From CAWIVH01 sp963839475 (GTDB taxonomy: Bacteria > Acidobacteriota > UBA6911), in the NCBI GenBank assembly GCA_963839475.1, contig CAWIVH010000017.1:620001-684000 (forward strand): 64,000 nucleotides of DNA. Reading direction: 5' to 3'. The notes below the pieces were generated by a model that worked only from the letters and a program-made list of their open reading frames with translations, was not told the origin of the DNA and did no database searches. The position numbers and the translations under genes were made by a program. Positions 19,286 to 28,967 of this stretch are shown piece by piece; the first letter of the stretch is position 1; each line of letters opens with the position of its first letter.

Positions 19286-20563
19286 TTATTCCGGCTCCTT
19301 GAGAAGCCCCTCGATAAACCGGCCGACGCGCTCTTCGTTGGAAGGATCGAACCCGACCATGACGAGGCGATGAACGCCTTTGCGATCGATGATGTGCACC
19401 TGCGGGATGCCACCCACTTTGTACCGTTCCTCGTTGACATTCACGGCTTGCTCGGGCCCTTTGCCGGCAACCGGTGGATCAGCCACCGCGATTCTGATGT
19501 CTTTTCCGAGGTGCTCCTCAAAGTATTCCTGGTCGGCCCGGATCTCTTCTTCTGCACTGATATTTTGCTTTCCCTGGAAAAAGCCGAACAGTTGGGTCAC
19601 CATAACGACCTTCAGTCCGCGGTCGGCATACTTACGCTGAAGGCCGGCAATTGCAGGGTAGCTCTTCCGGCATGGTCCGCACCAGTGTGCCGTGAACTGC
19701 AGCAGTGTAACGGCTCCCTTCGGGTCGTATCGCTCGGTGCCTGGTTGTGCGTGGAGCCACGTACGGGCTTCAATCGGATCGGCTGGTCGCCCAATCAGCA
19801 AATATCGCTGAATGTAGGGATTTAGCTTTTTCTCGACATCCGATATGCCCGCCAGATCGGCCGGGGCTCTGCGGAGTGTTTGGAGCGCCCTTTCATGCTG
19901 TCCCAGGCTCGCGTAGGCTTCTGCAAGATTAGCATAGGCGGTGATAAGCGGCGTGGCTTGTGCCTCTCGCTCATGGTTGTCCAGCTTTCCTCCGAGTGCT
20001 ATCAGCCGTGTCGAGTGGGCAATGATGCCTTGGTCGATATCCTCGGCGCGATAGTAGCTGTTCATCCTTGCATGCGCCTTGATCTTTTCCGGGGAGAATA
20101 CGTCAGGCAGTTGATCGATCCGAGCGACATAGGTTTCAGACGCATCATTCCGCTCCGTCGATGCGGGTAGTTTCATCGTGATTGTAACAGCTTGAGCGAG
20201 AAGGCGAGCCAGCCGCGGAGTATCCATCGGGGAATCGGACAGACCCTTTGTGATCGCATGCGCTACCATGGAAGACTGCCCTGCCTCCGCGTATAGGTCG
20301 GCGAGATCCATGGCTTGATCCGGTGCGATCGAATCCACCGAGAATCCGGCGGCACAGTCGGTCGCACGCTGCGATTTTTCTTTCTGTATGGCTCGGAATA
20401 ACTCGGCCGTCATATGTTCCCGCTCGGCTTTCATGCGCTGGCTCATGTAATCGCGAATCGACTGCAAGCAGGCAGCAGGTGAGTTTTCTCTTTGCGCTGA
20501 TTCCGATCCCGCCGCGGCGCTGAGGACTGCGAGTCCAAAAATCCAAACCAGGGCTTTTCGCAT
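19286..20563 (-). CDS. Exported TlpA-like thioredoxin-fold protein with TPR-like N-terminal region
   Basis: 425 residues from the ATG at 20563, chosen because a signal peptide (ALVWIFGLAVLSAAAGSESA) follows; the frame opens 20 codons earlier without one. Residues about 25-270 are helical, with repeats of the type ANLAEAYASLGQHERALQTLRRAP. The C-terminal 150 residues are a thioredoxin fold: LLQFTAHWCGPCRKSYPAIAGL with the CGPC redox pair, later GIPQVHIIDRKG with the cis-Pro. The layout matches periplasmic TlpA/ResA-like reductases. A reducing role in the periplasm is likely; the partner is unknown. Single gene on its strand. Confidence 0.85.
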   Translation of the reverse strand: MRKALVWIFGLAVLSAAAGSESAQRENSPAACLQSIRDYMSQRMKAEREHMTAELFRAIQKEKSQRATDCAAGFSVDSIAPDQAMDLADLYAEAGQSSMVAHAITKGLSDSPMDTPRLARLLAQAVTITMKLPASTERNDASETYVARIDQLPDVFSPEKIKAHARMNSYYRAEDIDQGIIAHSTRLIALGGKLDNHEREAQATPLITAYANLAEAYASLGQHERALQTLRRAPADLAGISDVEKKLNPYIQRYLLIGRPADPIEARTWLHAQPGTERYDPKGAVTLLQFTAHWCGPCRKSYPAIAGLQRKYADRGLKVVMVTQLFGFFQGKQNISAEEEIRADQEYFEEHLGKDIRIAVADPPVAGKGPEQAVNVNEERYKVGGIPQVHIIDRKGVHRLVMVGFDPSNEERVGRFIEGLLKEPE

Positions 20564-21081
20564 ACTGTTCTCTCTTCTCCCTGCCGTTAACCAGCGTCCG
20601 CAGATAATTGGGTAATGGACCATGCGAACACTAGAAAATCAACAAATCCGCCCCATCCGGCGTGCAGTTGTCTTGAACTTGTTCATTGTACTACTTTGAA
20701 ATAGGGTCAAGTCCGATCCTGCCAGGATCAGATTAATAACCTTTCGAGGCATCCCTTCCCTGGTACGCCTGGTCACACATAGGGTAACGTTTGCTGAACA
20801 ACCCGTGAGGCGAAGTCAAGGAGCGAGGAGGAGGCGATGTCGCTTAGCGCTTCCGAGCCCACCGCGCTCGCCACAAGCGTTGCCGTATTCATGAACAGGG
20901 GCACTTAGGCGGTTTTCGCCCATTAGGCTGGCCGTTTGAAAATGTTCAGAGTATGAAGGGTGTGAGTCCCGGGAAAAACGGTACCTGGCCCGGAGGAAAG
21001 GACCGTTTACACCTTTGCACGAAGGGTTCTTCCATTTATTATCAACTCAATCGTAATGGTAATCAGTCTCCGGAGGTATGT
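20564..21081. other. Intergenic upstream of gamma-glutamyltransferase
   Basis: About 520 bp with no supported gene. An in-frame ATG at 20953 exists but lacks the signal peptide placement and ribosome binding site of the GTG at 21082. No strong hairpin was found. Confidence 0.4.
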
Positions 21082-23004
21082 GTGCAACGAATCCATCAAA
21101 TGGCAGGCAGGGTGGCAGCAATCTTGATTGGAGTGGCAGTCACGATGTTGCCTGACGCAGCCGCGCAAAACTCGTCCGCGGCAATCGCAAAACGCGGCCT
21201 ATCGCCGGTGGACCAAGGCAAACGCGTCGAGGCGCGCAATGGTGTCGTTTCATCGGCGAACGCCTTGGCAAGCGACGCGGGCCTGGCGATTCTACGCGCC
21301 GGGGGAAATGCGGTAGATGCCGCTGTGGCAATGGCCTTCGCGATTGGCGTGGTCGAGCCGCAAATGTCGGGGCTGGGTGGCAGCGGTGCGGCGACCATTT
21401 GGATGAAGCGCCAGCGGCAAGCCAGCTACCTCGATTTCTATGCCGCGCAGTTTGCCGATTCCTGGAAGGGGCACACCTCTCCGCCGCCGCCATCCGGGCA
21501 GGCAACGCCTGCAAGAGATCCGCGGGACCTTGGCATCGTTGGCATACCGGGAAACGTTGCCGGTTTGCTGGCCCTTCATGAGAAATTCGGTGTTCTCCCG
21601 CGCGAGCGCGTTATGGCACCGGCGATCCGCTTGGCAGAGGAGGGGTTTCCTGTCGGCGAAGTGCTCTCCGGATTCATCGTCGAAACGGCTGCCAAGCTTA
21701 AACCGTTTCCCGCTGCATTTGCAATTTTCATGCCGGAAGGTAAGCCGCTGCCACCGGGAGCCACATTTCGCAACCCGGAACTAGGCAAGTCCCTAAGGCG
21801 CGTAGCGCGTGAAGGCCGAAACGGATTCTATAGAGGCCCGATTGCCGATGCCATCGTCGCCGCCCTGAATGAGGGAAAACATCCGGGAACGGCCGCCGAC
21901 TTGGAAGCCTATCAGCCCCGCTGGAAACGGCCGCTCTGCTCCGACTACCGAGGTCGAGCGGTCCTGTCGGCTGCACCGCCCCAAACGGGTTTCCAGGTCC
22001 TGCACACGCTTGAGTTGCTCGAGCCAATGGACCTCAAGGCGCTCGGGCTTCCAACGCAATCCGCGCCCGCGTTCGCGACCTTGGTGTCCGCGCTGCGCGT
22101 TGGCCAGGCGGTCGGCCTGATGAACAACGATCCGAACTGGGCGAATGTCCCCGCCAACGGGATCGTATCAAATGCGTTTGCTGCGGAACGACGTTCGCTA
22201 ATAGGTTCGGGCGTTCCGCCGGCAGTCATTGAAAACGCCAGTGCATTATCCTTCGACAATGCGTCCCCCGAGGGTGAATGCAGTCGTTACGATCCCTATG
22301 GGCCTTCGCCAGCGATCCCGGCCAGAGTTGTATCATCGCTTCTATCCCACCGGCCTGACGAGGCCAAAACCCAGCCTTCTGAGCCATTGCCAGAGGAGCG
22401 CAAGCCGCCCTCGCACAGTGGGTGGCAAGACGATGCTTACGGCAACCGCGCGGATGAAACCAACGGGGAAACAACTCACATCAGCGTCGTTGATCGCGAC
22501 GGCAACGCGGTCGCATTGACGCAAACGAACAGCACTGTGTTCGGTTCGGGCGCCTTCGTAGCGGGCTTTTTTTTGAATGATTCCGGTTTCCGATTCACGG
22601 ATGCGAATATCGATGCACCTTCGCTCAGCCGATGGCGTGTACGTACAACCACCATTGCGCCGACGATTGTGTTGAAGGGAGGCGATGTGCAGATGGTCGT
22701 GGGCGCGCCGGGGAGCGGCCGTATTCCGACCGAGATCGTACAGGTAATGGTGTACACTTTCGATTACGGCATGGATCCGCTCGATGCGATCAGAATGCCC
22801 CGAATCTTTCCCTCGCCGCGGAATACAAGCGTGCAGGTCGAGCACGGATTCACTCCCGAATTACTTCAAGCGGTACGTGCAGTGGGCTACGATCCAGTCC
22901 GTGCTGGCGCCGAATACGCGCGGCTTTATATGATCGTTCGTCACGGCAAGTCCTGGATTGGCGTTGCTGACACACGCCATGACGGCCAGGCACGCGGGTA
23001 CTGA
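21082..23004 (+). CDS. ggt: Periplasmic gamma-glutamyltransferase
   Basis: 640 residues from the GTG at 21082, chosen over the in-frame ATG at 20953 because GGAGG sits five bases upstream and a signal peptide (VAAILIGVAVTMLPDAAAQ) follows. The large-subunit half has GGNAVDAAVAMAFAIGVVEPQMSGLGGSG. Autoprocessing is expected before Thr464 in the sequence ETTHISVVDRDGNAVALT, the nucleophile of the family, followed by GAPGSGRIPTEIVQVM. It should hydrolyse or transfer gamma-glutamyl groups such as that of glutathione in the periplasm. The linker before the cleavage site is longer than usual and Pro/Ser-rich. Confidence 0.92.
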   Translation: MQRIHQMAGRVAAILIGVAVTMLPDAAAQNSSAAIAKRGLSPVDQGKRVEARNGVVSSANALASDAGLAILRAGGNAVDAAVAMAFAIGVVEPQMSGLGGSGAATIWMKRQRQASYLDFYAAQFADSWKGHTSPPPPSGQATPARDPRDLGIVGIPGNVAGLLALHEKFGVLPRERVMAPAIRLAEEGFPVGEVLSGFIVETAAKLKPFPAAFAIFMPEGKPLPPGATFRNPELGKSLRRVAREGRNGFYRGPIADAIVAALNEGKHPGTAADLEAYQPRWKRPLCSDYRGRAVLSAAPPQTGFQVLHTLELLEPMDLKALGLPTQSAPAFATLVSALRVGQAVGLMNNDPNWANVPANGIVSNAFAAERRSLIGSGVPPAVIENASALSFDNASPEGECSRYDPYGPSPAIPARVVSSLLSHRPDEAKTQPSEPLPEERKPPSHSGWQDDAYGNRADETNGETTHISVVDRDGNAVALTQTNSTVFGSGAFVAGFFLNDSGFRFTDANIDAPSLSRWRVRTTTIAPTIVLKGGDVQMVVGAPGSGRIPTEIVQVMVYTFDYGMDPLDAIRMPRIFPSPRNTSVQVEHGFTPELLQAVRAVGYDPVRAGAEYARLYMIVRHGKSWIGVADTRHDGQARGY

Positions 23005-23517
23005 TGTCCTGGTTCAACGAGAATTGGAATCAACCCCGATTGAGGTTAGCGAGTTAATCAAATCAACACTCTCCAACGCTGCCGGCCATCGCGCTCTCAT
23101 AGAATTATGGACACCCATTGATGGAATCGTGGAGAATCGTGGACACCCATTGAAGCCATTGAAGTCATTGACACCCACTTTTTTGATTGTGGGATCGTGG
23201 ACACCCGTCAATCAAAATGCTGGCAGCCTCCTTACGCCACCACGAGAGGCATTATTATATTATCCAAGATGGCCAGAGCCTCGGCTGTGTGAATCGGTGA
23301 TGCTGAATGATGTACCTAGTAGCGATAGCCGTTTGAACCGAATACCAAACGGTCACCTTGACAGCCGCAGGCGAGCAGCGATTGTGTGACGAATGATGAC
23401 GGAAGCGGTTGATTCGGAGGGGCTTATGCGCGGATTCGCAGAGAATTTCGCTTCCGCGCGCGAAACTTCGGCGGGTGCTTGAATATCACTAGATCTCAGA
23501 CCATCTTGCAGGTGCTG
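23005..23517. other. Intergenic region with left repeat cluster of the RAYT element
   Basis: About 510 bp between ggt and the transposase gene. The only structure found is the cluster of GGACACCC units at 23107-23212. Confidence 0.5.
23107..23212 (-). repeat. Left cluster of four REP-like units flanking the RAYT gene
   Basis: Four copies of GGACACCC or TGACACCC, two preceded by AATCGT or GATCGT. Read on the minus strand they give GGGTGTCCACGATT. They lie within about 105 bp, in inverse orientation to most units on the other side of the transposase gene. Confidence 0.75.
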
Positions 23518-24636
23518 CTACACAAACGCGACTCGGGCCGCTGCCGTGCCCTGCAACCAACACCTGCCGAGCTGATCGGCAAAATGACGCAGATTGGCGA
23601 GCAACCCGGCAGCGAGACGAAACCTGGATCCGAAGCGGGTGACGGTGTCTATCCAGGCTTCCGGATTGGCTCCAATCCGATACAGAATCGGAGCCAGATC
23701 CGCATCCATAACCCCCCGCTTGTCCGACCTGATTACACGTCCCGACCTGTCCACCAGATCGAAATACTCTCCTGCCGTCATCTGCAGAATCCCTCGCCCC
23801 CCGGAACCTGATTGAATGGGACAAAGCCAGCGGGCGGAAAAACCATTATCCTCGGAGGAATCCGTCGCAGTGGCAAGATTCCTGAGATCTGCATTTCCGG
23901 AAAAGCCTGCCTCCATCGATGTTCCTTTGCCGACAGGCATAGACTCCAGATCTTGTGCCGCTGCATCGTTTAGAGCGAAGGCCATCGTCTCCTTCTGCCA
24001 CGCACGGATCCGCTCCTGAATGCTGGTAAAGTCGCTATCCTCGGGAGTTTGCGCCAGTCCGGCCCGGATCGGATTGAGATCCACGTACACCATGCATGCC
24101 GCAATGGCCGCTTCATCGAGCAGTACCTGGGATTTGAACCGACCTTCCCAGAATCGCCCCTTGACCCCATCCTCTTTGTTGGCCTTGCGCGCGATGAATT
24201 CGTTCAGCTGGCCCATGAACCAGCTCAGGCTGCACAGACGACGGCGCAGCTGGGCAATGCGGTTGGGACAGGCTGTCAGGGCACGGATTTCCTCCTCCGT
24301 CGGCGGAATCGGGGCACCGTTGATGTCGCGATGTCGGGGGGAGAGTAACAACCAGCGGCGGGCTACTTCATCATCAGGCCAGAGGGCGACAATATCGGGA
24401 CGTGTGCGCAAAATCGAGTGATAATGATTGAGGAGGATGGCGAAGGCGCAAACTTCGATGGCAAAGATCGCGGCGAGATACCGTAACCTCTCTACCAGCC
24501 ACATTTTACGGTGGGAAAAGTCCTGTTGCGTCACGGGGTCGAAGCCGCAAAGGAAAGCGCGGCGGACGCAACGGCTGAAGCAGTGATATACACCTTCTTC
24601 TCCTTCCCGGACATAGTTGCTGCGGGGCATAGCCAT
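23518..24636 (-). CDS. RAYT / TnpA_REP-type transposase of the IS200-like Y1 family
   Basis: 372 residues. The Y1 HUH fold is visible: the metal-binding His pair in LLNHYHSIL (His71, His73) and the nucleophilic Tyr in CMVYVDLNPIRAGL (Tyr184), with GRFWEGRFKSQVL just before it, a hallmark of REP-associated tyrosine transposases. The insert between the His pair and Tyr is long, and a C-terminal extension of about 150 residues, with an HFADQLGRC-type segment near its end, is of a kind seen in environmental members. These enzymes cut and join single-stranded palindromic repeats next to their own gene. That fits the two clusters of GGGTGTCCAYGATTC units at 23.1-23.2 and 24.7-25.0 kb. Confidence 0.85.
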   Translation of the reverse strand: MAMPRSNYVREGEEGVYHCFSRCVRRAFLCGFDPVTQQDFSHRKMWLVERLRYLAAIFAIEVCAFAILLNHYHSILRTRPDIVALWPDDEVARRWLLLSPRHRDINGAPIPPTEEEIRALTACPNRIAQLRRRLCSLSWFMGQLNEFIARKANKEDGVKGRFWEGRFKSQVLLDEAAIAACMVYVDLNPIRAGLAQTPEDSDFTSIQERIRAWQKETMAFALNDAAAQDLESMPVGKGTSMEAGFSGNADLRNLATATDSSEDNGFSARWLCPIQSGSGGRGILQMTAGEYFDLVDRSGRVIRSDKRGVMDADLAPILYRIGANPEAWIDTVTRFGSRFRLAAGLLANLRHFADQLGRCWLQGTAAARVAFV

Positions 24637-25141
24637 GACTCACCTCTCAGATAGGGTTCTGATATACCTAATGGCGAACCTGGCGAATGAGCCAAAAAAA
24701 GATGAAGGAATGCGAAAAATCTGCAGGGGGCCTAATTAGGGACACCCACTAAGAAGAAAACGATGAGTCCGGCAATATGCCATCTGATGGGTGTCCAGGA
24801 TTCCAGGGGTCCAGGACGTGTCCTATGATGGGTGTCCATTTACTCCAAGACCTATCCCATCGACCTATGACCCAATATGACCTAAAGATAATGGCATCTA
24901 CAAGCTTCTCTAGACCATTTCAGTTGTTTGGGTGTCTACGATCTCCACGATCTTTGGGTGTCCATGATTCTCTCTTTGGGTGTCCATGATTCCATCACCC
25001 ATGATTCCATGATTTCGGTCGGCAAGTTGTATATTGTAAGTATCATGAATGGTGGCGTTCGAGCGATTCGAGGCCCCATCCCATGAAGCCCATGGTGGTT
25101 GCCAGACGAATGCGCCAATCCCGCCCAAGGAGGATTCAGAA
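24637..25141. other. Intergenic region with right repeat cluster
   Basis: About 500 bp between the transposase and the mannonate-dehydratase-like gene, dominated by the repeat cluster at 24741-25011. No further gene. Confidence 0.5.
24741..25011 (+). repeat. Right cluster of REP-like units flanking the RAYT gene
   Basis: Copies of GGGTGTCC or GGGTGTCT occur near 24786, 24828, 24930, 24956 and 24978, the last two as GGGTGTCCATGATTC, plus a CCCATGATTCC half unit near 25000. One GGACACCC copy near 24743 is in reverse orientation. The consensus is GGGTGTCCAYGATTC. The spacing is irregular and the copies differ, unlike a CRISPR. Confidence 0.78.
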
Positions 25142-26254
25142 ATGAAAGGCTCATTATCTCGAAGAAAGTTAATTCAGACTGCTGGGCTGGCTACTGCGGC
25201 AGGTCCTTTGAGTACCATGGAATGGTTTCCGGAAGTGCGGGCCGCGGGAAAGGACATCCCCAAAATCTGCCTCGAAGCCGGTTTGGGCGGCTTCGGGACG
25301 GGAGGTGGGGGTGATGAAGCAGGCGCCCGCAGGATCCGACAGCTGGGCGTAGAGCACGTGCTCTCTGGCGGAGGCCGCATACCCTGGGAAGAAGACAGGC
25401 TCAGGGAAATGATGAACCGTCTCAAAGCCAACGGCCTGACTTTGGGGAACCTGATGATTTCCGGCTTTAATAATGCAATCTATGGCCGCCCCGGTCGCGA
25501 CGAGGAAATCGAAATGGTGATCCAGTCCCTTCGGGCGGCAGGCAAAGTGGGCCTGCCCGTCGTCGAATATAACTGGTATGCGCACCGTGCGATGGAAGGC
25601 TATTTCGAGGAAACCGGCCGGGCCGGGGCCGGATGGACAGGCTTTGATTACGAACGCATGAAGGACCTCCCCCCGCTGCCTCAGGAAGGGGCGCATTCTC
25701 TCGAAGAAATGTGGGCCAACATCACCTATTTTCTCAAGGCTGTTATACCGGAGGCGGAGAAGGTTGGTGTCCGCATGGCGCTGCATCCCAACGATCCGCC
25801 GGCTCCCGTCAGCCGCGGCTCCGGCCAGATCATGGCCACTGTGGAAGGCTGGAAGCGTCTCATAGAAATCGTGAAAAGCCCGGCCAACGGCATCACCTAT
25901 GATTGCGGCGTGACCCGTGAAATGGGACACGATCCGGTGGAAGTGTGCCGTTATTTCGGGTCGAGAGACCGCATCAACCACGCCCATTTTCGCAATGTGA
26001 AGGTGATGAAAGCATATGAAAGGTACACCGAGGTCTTTATTGACGAGGGCGAGGTCGACATGTTTGCCGTAATGAAGGAGTTAGTAAAGCAAAAATACTC
26101 GCGCCTGATTTATCCCGAGCATCCTCGGGGAATCGATTACGACCGCGAGCGTTCAGGCTTCAAGCCGCAATACCCTGGCGGAGGAGGTTACGCCGCCATC
26201 TCTTTTAATGTCGGATATGCGCGGGCAATGATGCAGGCCGCCCTATCTTCGTAG
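25142..26254 (+). CDS. Tat-exported mannonate dehydratase-like TIM-barrel protein
   Basis: 370 residues from the ATG at 25142 behind AAGGAGG; the frame starts earlier without a ribosome binding site. A twin-arginine signal (SRRKLIQTAGLATAAG) opens the protein. The rest resembles UxuA: VEYNWYAHRAMEGY, RMALHPNDPPAP, GITYDCGVTREMGHDP, INHAHFRNVK and FIDEGEVDM, with conserved His, Cys and Asp metal ligands. Mannonate dehydratase makes 2-keto-3-deoxygluconate in hexuronate breakdown and is normally cytoplasmic. A Tat signal on such a protein is common in Acidobacteria and Planctomycetes TIM-barrel paralogues, so the true substrate may differ. Confidence 0.82.
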   Translation: MKGSLSRRKLIQTAGLATAAGPLSTMEWFPEVRAAGKDIPKICLEAGLGGFGTGGGGDEAGARRIRQLGVEHVLSGGGRIPWEEDRLREMMNRLKANGLTLGNLMISGFNNAIYGRPGRDEEIEMVIQSLRAAGKVGLPVVEYNWYAHRAMEGYFEETGRAGAGWTGFDYERMKDLPPLPQEGAHSLEEMWANITYFLKAVIPEAEKVGVRMALHPNDPPAPVSRGSGQIMATVEGWKRLIEIVKSPANGITYDCGVTREMGHDPVEVCRYFGSRDRINHAHFRNVKVMKAYERYTEVFIDEGEVDMFAVMKELVKQKYSRLIYPEHPRGIDYDRERSGFKPQYPGGGGYAAISFNVGYARAMMQAALSS

Positions 26255-26369
26255 AGCGGGAAGTGATACGGAGACTGACGACGCCAATCTCCTGAATCCC
26301 GGTAACACCAACAAAATCAGTTTTTGAAAATCCGACCAGGATTTAGAATTTGAGCGCGTATTTTGACTC

Positions 26370-26585
26370 TTGGTGCGTCTGCACCTCGCCGTTATCCTCT
26401 GCCTCTTGGGCCTTTGCATCTGCCTTTTCCACATTTCCAAAAAGGTCAGCGAGGCTTATCCACTCGCAGAGGATTACCGCAATCCCGGAGCGCTCATTAT
26501 CATCGAGAACCGTCGGGATCACCCAGGAAGTCCTAATGCCGGCCTTGGCGTCTCCATCTTCCCTTTCTTTATCGCAAAGTTTTGA
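26370..26585 (+). CDS. Possible small membrane protein, weak evidence
   Basis: 71 codons from a TTG at 26370. An N-terminal hydrophobic segment (LAVILCLLGLCICLFHI) is followed by a polar stretch and a short aromatic tail. No good ribosome binding site and no family match. It could be a real small protein or chance. Confidence 0.25.
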   Translation: MVRLHLAVILCLLGLCICLFHISKKVSEAYPLAEDYRNPGALIIIENRRDHPGSPNAGLGVSIFPFFIAKF

Positions 26586-26626
26586 AAGCCGGCCTCTCTG
26601 ACGATTTTTTGGAGTGCCGGTCTTCT

Positions 26627-26644
26627 GCCGCAGGATCCTGCGGC
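26627..26644. repeat. Perfect 18-bp palindrome
   Basis: GCCGCAGGATCCTGCGGC is self-complementary over its whole length and is bracketed by TGCC and GGCA. It may be an operator or a cruciform site; no T-run follows on either strand. Confidence 0.6.
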
Positions 26645-27038
26645 TGGCACTCAGCATCCAGTAGGTGTATTATCCATCCCATCGGGTGACCAAGACATTC
26701 AATCGAATCAGACCTATTAAAAAGCAGGTCCGCACCGAAAGCAAACGAACGGGGGACCTTAACAGCAGTACGCTCATGTTTCCACGAACACCAGTGGGAC
26801 AACAGGGCCCAAAGCAGCCTCGAGGCATCTGATTTGGGCATGGACCGCGGTCATCGCAGCAGCCAGGTCCGGCCTGTCGGGCAATGATGGCCTCGAATTC
26901 GGGATATCGCGCGCAAACCGGCGAAAACTCCCAACCTGGGGATTCATCGAGCATCAGAGAGGATGGTTCTCCTGACAATCGGCAAGTGAGACGGTAAGCA
27001 ACCAGCCACGGGTAGTCGGTATTCAAGGGAGATAACCG

Positions 27039-28967
27039 ATGCAGAAAACTCCAACTTTGTTAGTTCTGTTGCTTGTAGCTTGCGCCCTCGCGCCAGCGAT
27101 GAATCCCGCCAAAGTGGCTGAGAATCCTGACTCTTCGGCGCCGCAAAGGATTGTGTTTGCCCGCGTCTTTCCGAATCCGGGCCAGATCGCGCTCTTTGTT
27201 GCCTCGCGCGACGGCAGCGGCGAGCGCCCCCTACTCGAGTCACCGGACACTGACTACGATCCCGCCTGGTCTCCCGATGGAGCGTCGATTGTCTTTACTT
27301 CCGACCGTGAAGGCAATGCAGACCTTTATCGAGTGCAGCTGGACGGCACGGGATTGGAGCGATTGACCGACAACCCTTCATACGATGACCAGGGAGCCTT
27401 TTCACCCGATGGAAAGCAGCTTGCCTTCGTCACCACGCGCGCCGGGGGAACCGCTGATATCTGGATTCTCGATCTCGCGACGCGCCATGCGCGGCCGCTG
27501 ACTTCGGGTCCAGGCGGCGACTTCCGCCCCGCCTGGTCACCCGATGGCAAATGGATCGCGTTTGCCTCCGACCGCACCAGTACGCTGCCGTTCGCGCGTG
27601 GCCGCTGGGAGCATCTGCAGCTTGTCGACCTCTATATGGTTCATCCTGATGGATCGGGCTTGAAGAAGTTGAAGGAGCACGGCAGCTTTCATGGCAGTCC
27701 CAAGTTTTCGCGCGACAGCCGCCACATAATTGCCTATGGCATGACCGCGGAGCAAACGCTCGCTAACCGGCGACCATTTCCTGAGCGAGGAAACGACACG
27801 CGGCTCGTATCGATTGATATCGCGACGGGTGTGGAATCGGATGTGCCCGCAGGTCCCGGCGTGAAGATGAATCCCTCACCACTTGGCAACGACGAAATCG
27901 GCTATATTCGCAAGGACCGCGCCGGTGATGGCGCCGGGATATATTACTCCAGTGGTGGGCGCGGGCCGCAAGGAGACCTGCGCGCGGCATCGTGGTCCCC
28001 GGATGGCAGCCGCGTGGTTTACCACAAGCGCTTGACCGTAGCGCCGCCCGCATGGAAGAAAATGTGGAGCCGGAATCCAAAGTATGATTTGACGCTAACG
28101 GGCATCCTGCCGGCGTTCGACCCGTCCGGTGAGCACTTCGTATGCACGACCCGGCCGACGGGGGTGCTGGGTGCGAGTATTGCTATTGCCGCAACCGGTG
28201 TCGACCGGTTCGATCTGATCTATCAGGACAAGACTCGGAACATACTCGCGCCGCAGTGGTCACCGGACGGCCGGCAGATCATCTTCGGTATCGGCGTCTT
28301 CGATGCATTCTTCAACGGATTTCATGGCGTCTTTCTCAAGCCAGAGGACAGGGCGGAGGGCGGTGCACAGATTGCTGTCGTGAACCGTGACGGAACCGGG
28401 TTTAGGGAAATTACCACCGGGCCGAACAATAACGGCTTCCCCTCGATGGCTCCCGACGGCAAGCGGTTTGTCTATCGATCCTTTGGACCGGAGGGCGACG
28501 GCCTGCGAATCATGAACCTGGAGACCGGTAAATCAACGATGCTGAGCCAAGGGTACGATAATTTCCCGCTCTGGTCACCGCGAGGTGATCGGATAATATT
28601 TTCACGGCAGGACCACGGCGATTACGAGATCTATTCGATAAAGCCGGATGGAACCGAAGTGAAGCGCTTGACGAACTCCCGTGGCAACGACGCGCACACG
28701 GCCTGGTCGCCTGACGGGAATTACATCGTCTTTGCCTCGACACGCATGGGATTCAAAGATGAGATCACATACACTGACGCACCGCAGCCATACGGCGAGC
28801 TGTTTGTGATGCGCAGCGACGGGACTGGCGTCGAGCAACTCACCGACAATCAGTGGGAGGAAGGCACTCCGGCGTGGCAGCCGTTGAGGCGGCAGGCGTC
28901 GGAACTCTCACTCGATCCATCCCAGCAGAATTGGAAAAGGGATCCTTCGATGGGAAAATCCCGCTGA
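27039..28967 (+). CDS. Exported TolB-like PD40 beta-propeller protein
   Basis: 642 residues with a short signal peptide (LLVLLLVACALAPAM) and a GGGAGA ribosome binding site. At least eight PD40 blades follow, each with a WSPDG or FSPDG turn and an IxFxSxR strand: YDPAWSPDGASIVFTSDRE, QGAFSPDGKQLAFVTTR, FRPAWSPDGKWIAFASDR, and the last HTAWSPDGNYIVFASTR. This is the TolB C-terminal/WD40-like propeller. Acidobacteria carry many stand-alone copies in the periplasm, presumably as binding scaffolds; no enzymatic domain is visible. Confidence 0.87.
   Translation: MQKTPTLLVLLLVACALAPAMNPAKVAENPDSSAPQRIVFARVFPNPGQIALFVASRDGSGERPLLESPDTDYDPAWSPDGASIVFTSDREGNADLYRVQLDGTGLERLTDNPSYDDQGAFSPDGKQLAFVTTRAGGTADIWILDLATRHARPLTSGPGGDFRPAWSPDGKWIAFASDRTSTLPFARGRWEHLQLVDLYMVHPDGSGLKKLKEHGSFHGSPKFSRDSRHIIAYGMTAEQTLANRRPFPERGNDTRLVSIDIATGVESDVPAGPGVKMNPSPLGNDEIGYIRKDRAGDGAGIYYSSGGRGPQGDLRAASWSPDGSRVVYHKRLTVAPPAWKKMWSRNPKYDLTLTGILPAFDPSGEHFVCTTRPTGVLGASIAIAATGVDRFDLIYQDKTRNILAPQWSPDGRQIIFGIGVFDAFFNGFHGVFLKPEDRAEGGAQIAVVNRDGTGFREITTGPNNNGFPSMAPDGKRFVYRSFGPEGDGLRIMNLETGKSTMLSQGYDNFPLWSPRGDRIIFSRQDHGDYEIYSIKPDGTEVKRLTNSRGNDAHTAWSPDGNYIVFASTRMGFKDEITYTDAPQPYGELFVMRSDGTGVEQLTDNQWEEGTPAWQPLRRQASELSLDPSQQNWKRDPSMGKSR

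Larger units (their letters stand above)
26255..27038. other. Long intergenic region, possibly one small gene
   Basis: About 780 bp. It contains a weak small membrane-protein frame (26370-26585) and a perfect 18-bp palindrome (26627-26644). Nothing else was recognised. Confidence 0.4.

Noticed and set aside
20953..21081. Longer N-terminus for gamma-glutamyltransferase
   Set aside because: It would put about 43 residues without family resemblance before a clear signal peptide. The GTG at 21082 has the proper ribosome binding site.
23107..25011. CRISPR array
   Set aside because: Repeat units are only about 8-15 bases, irregularly spaced, in both orientations and imperfect, and no cas gene is present. 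They fit RAYT-associated repeats.
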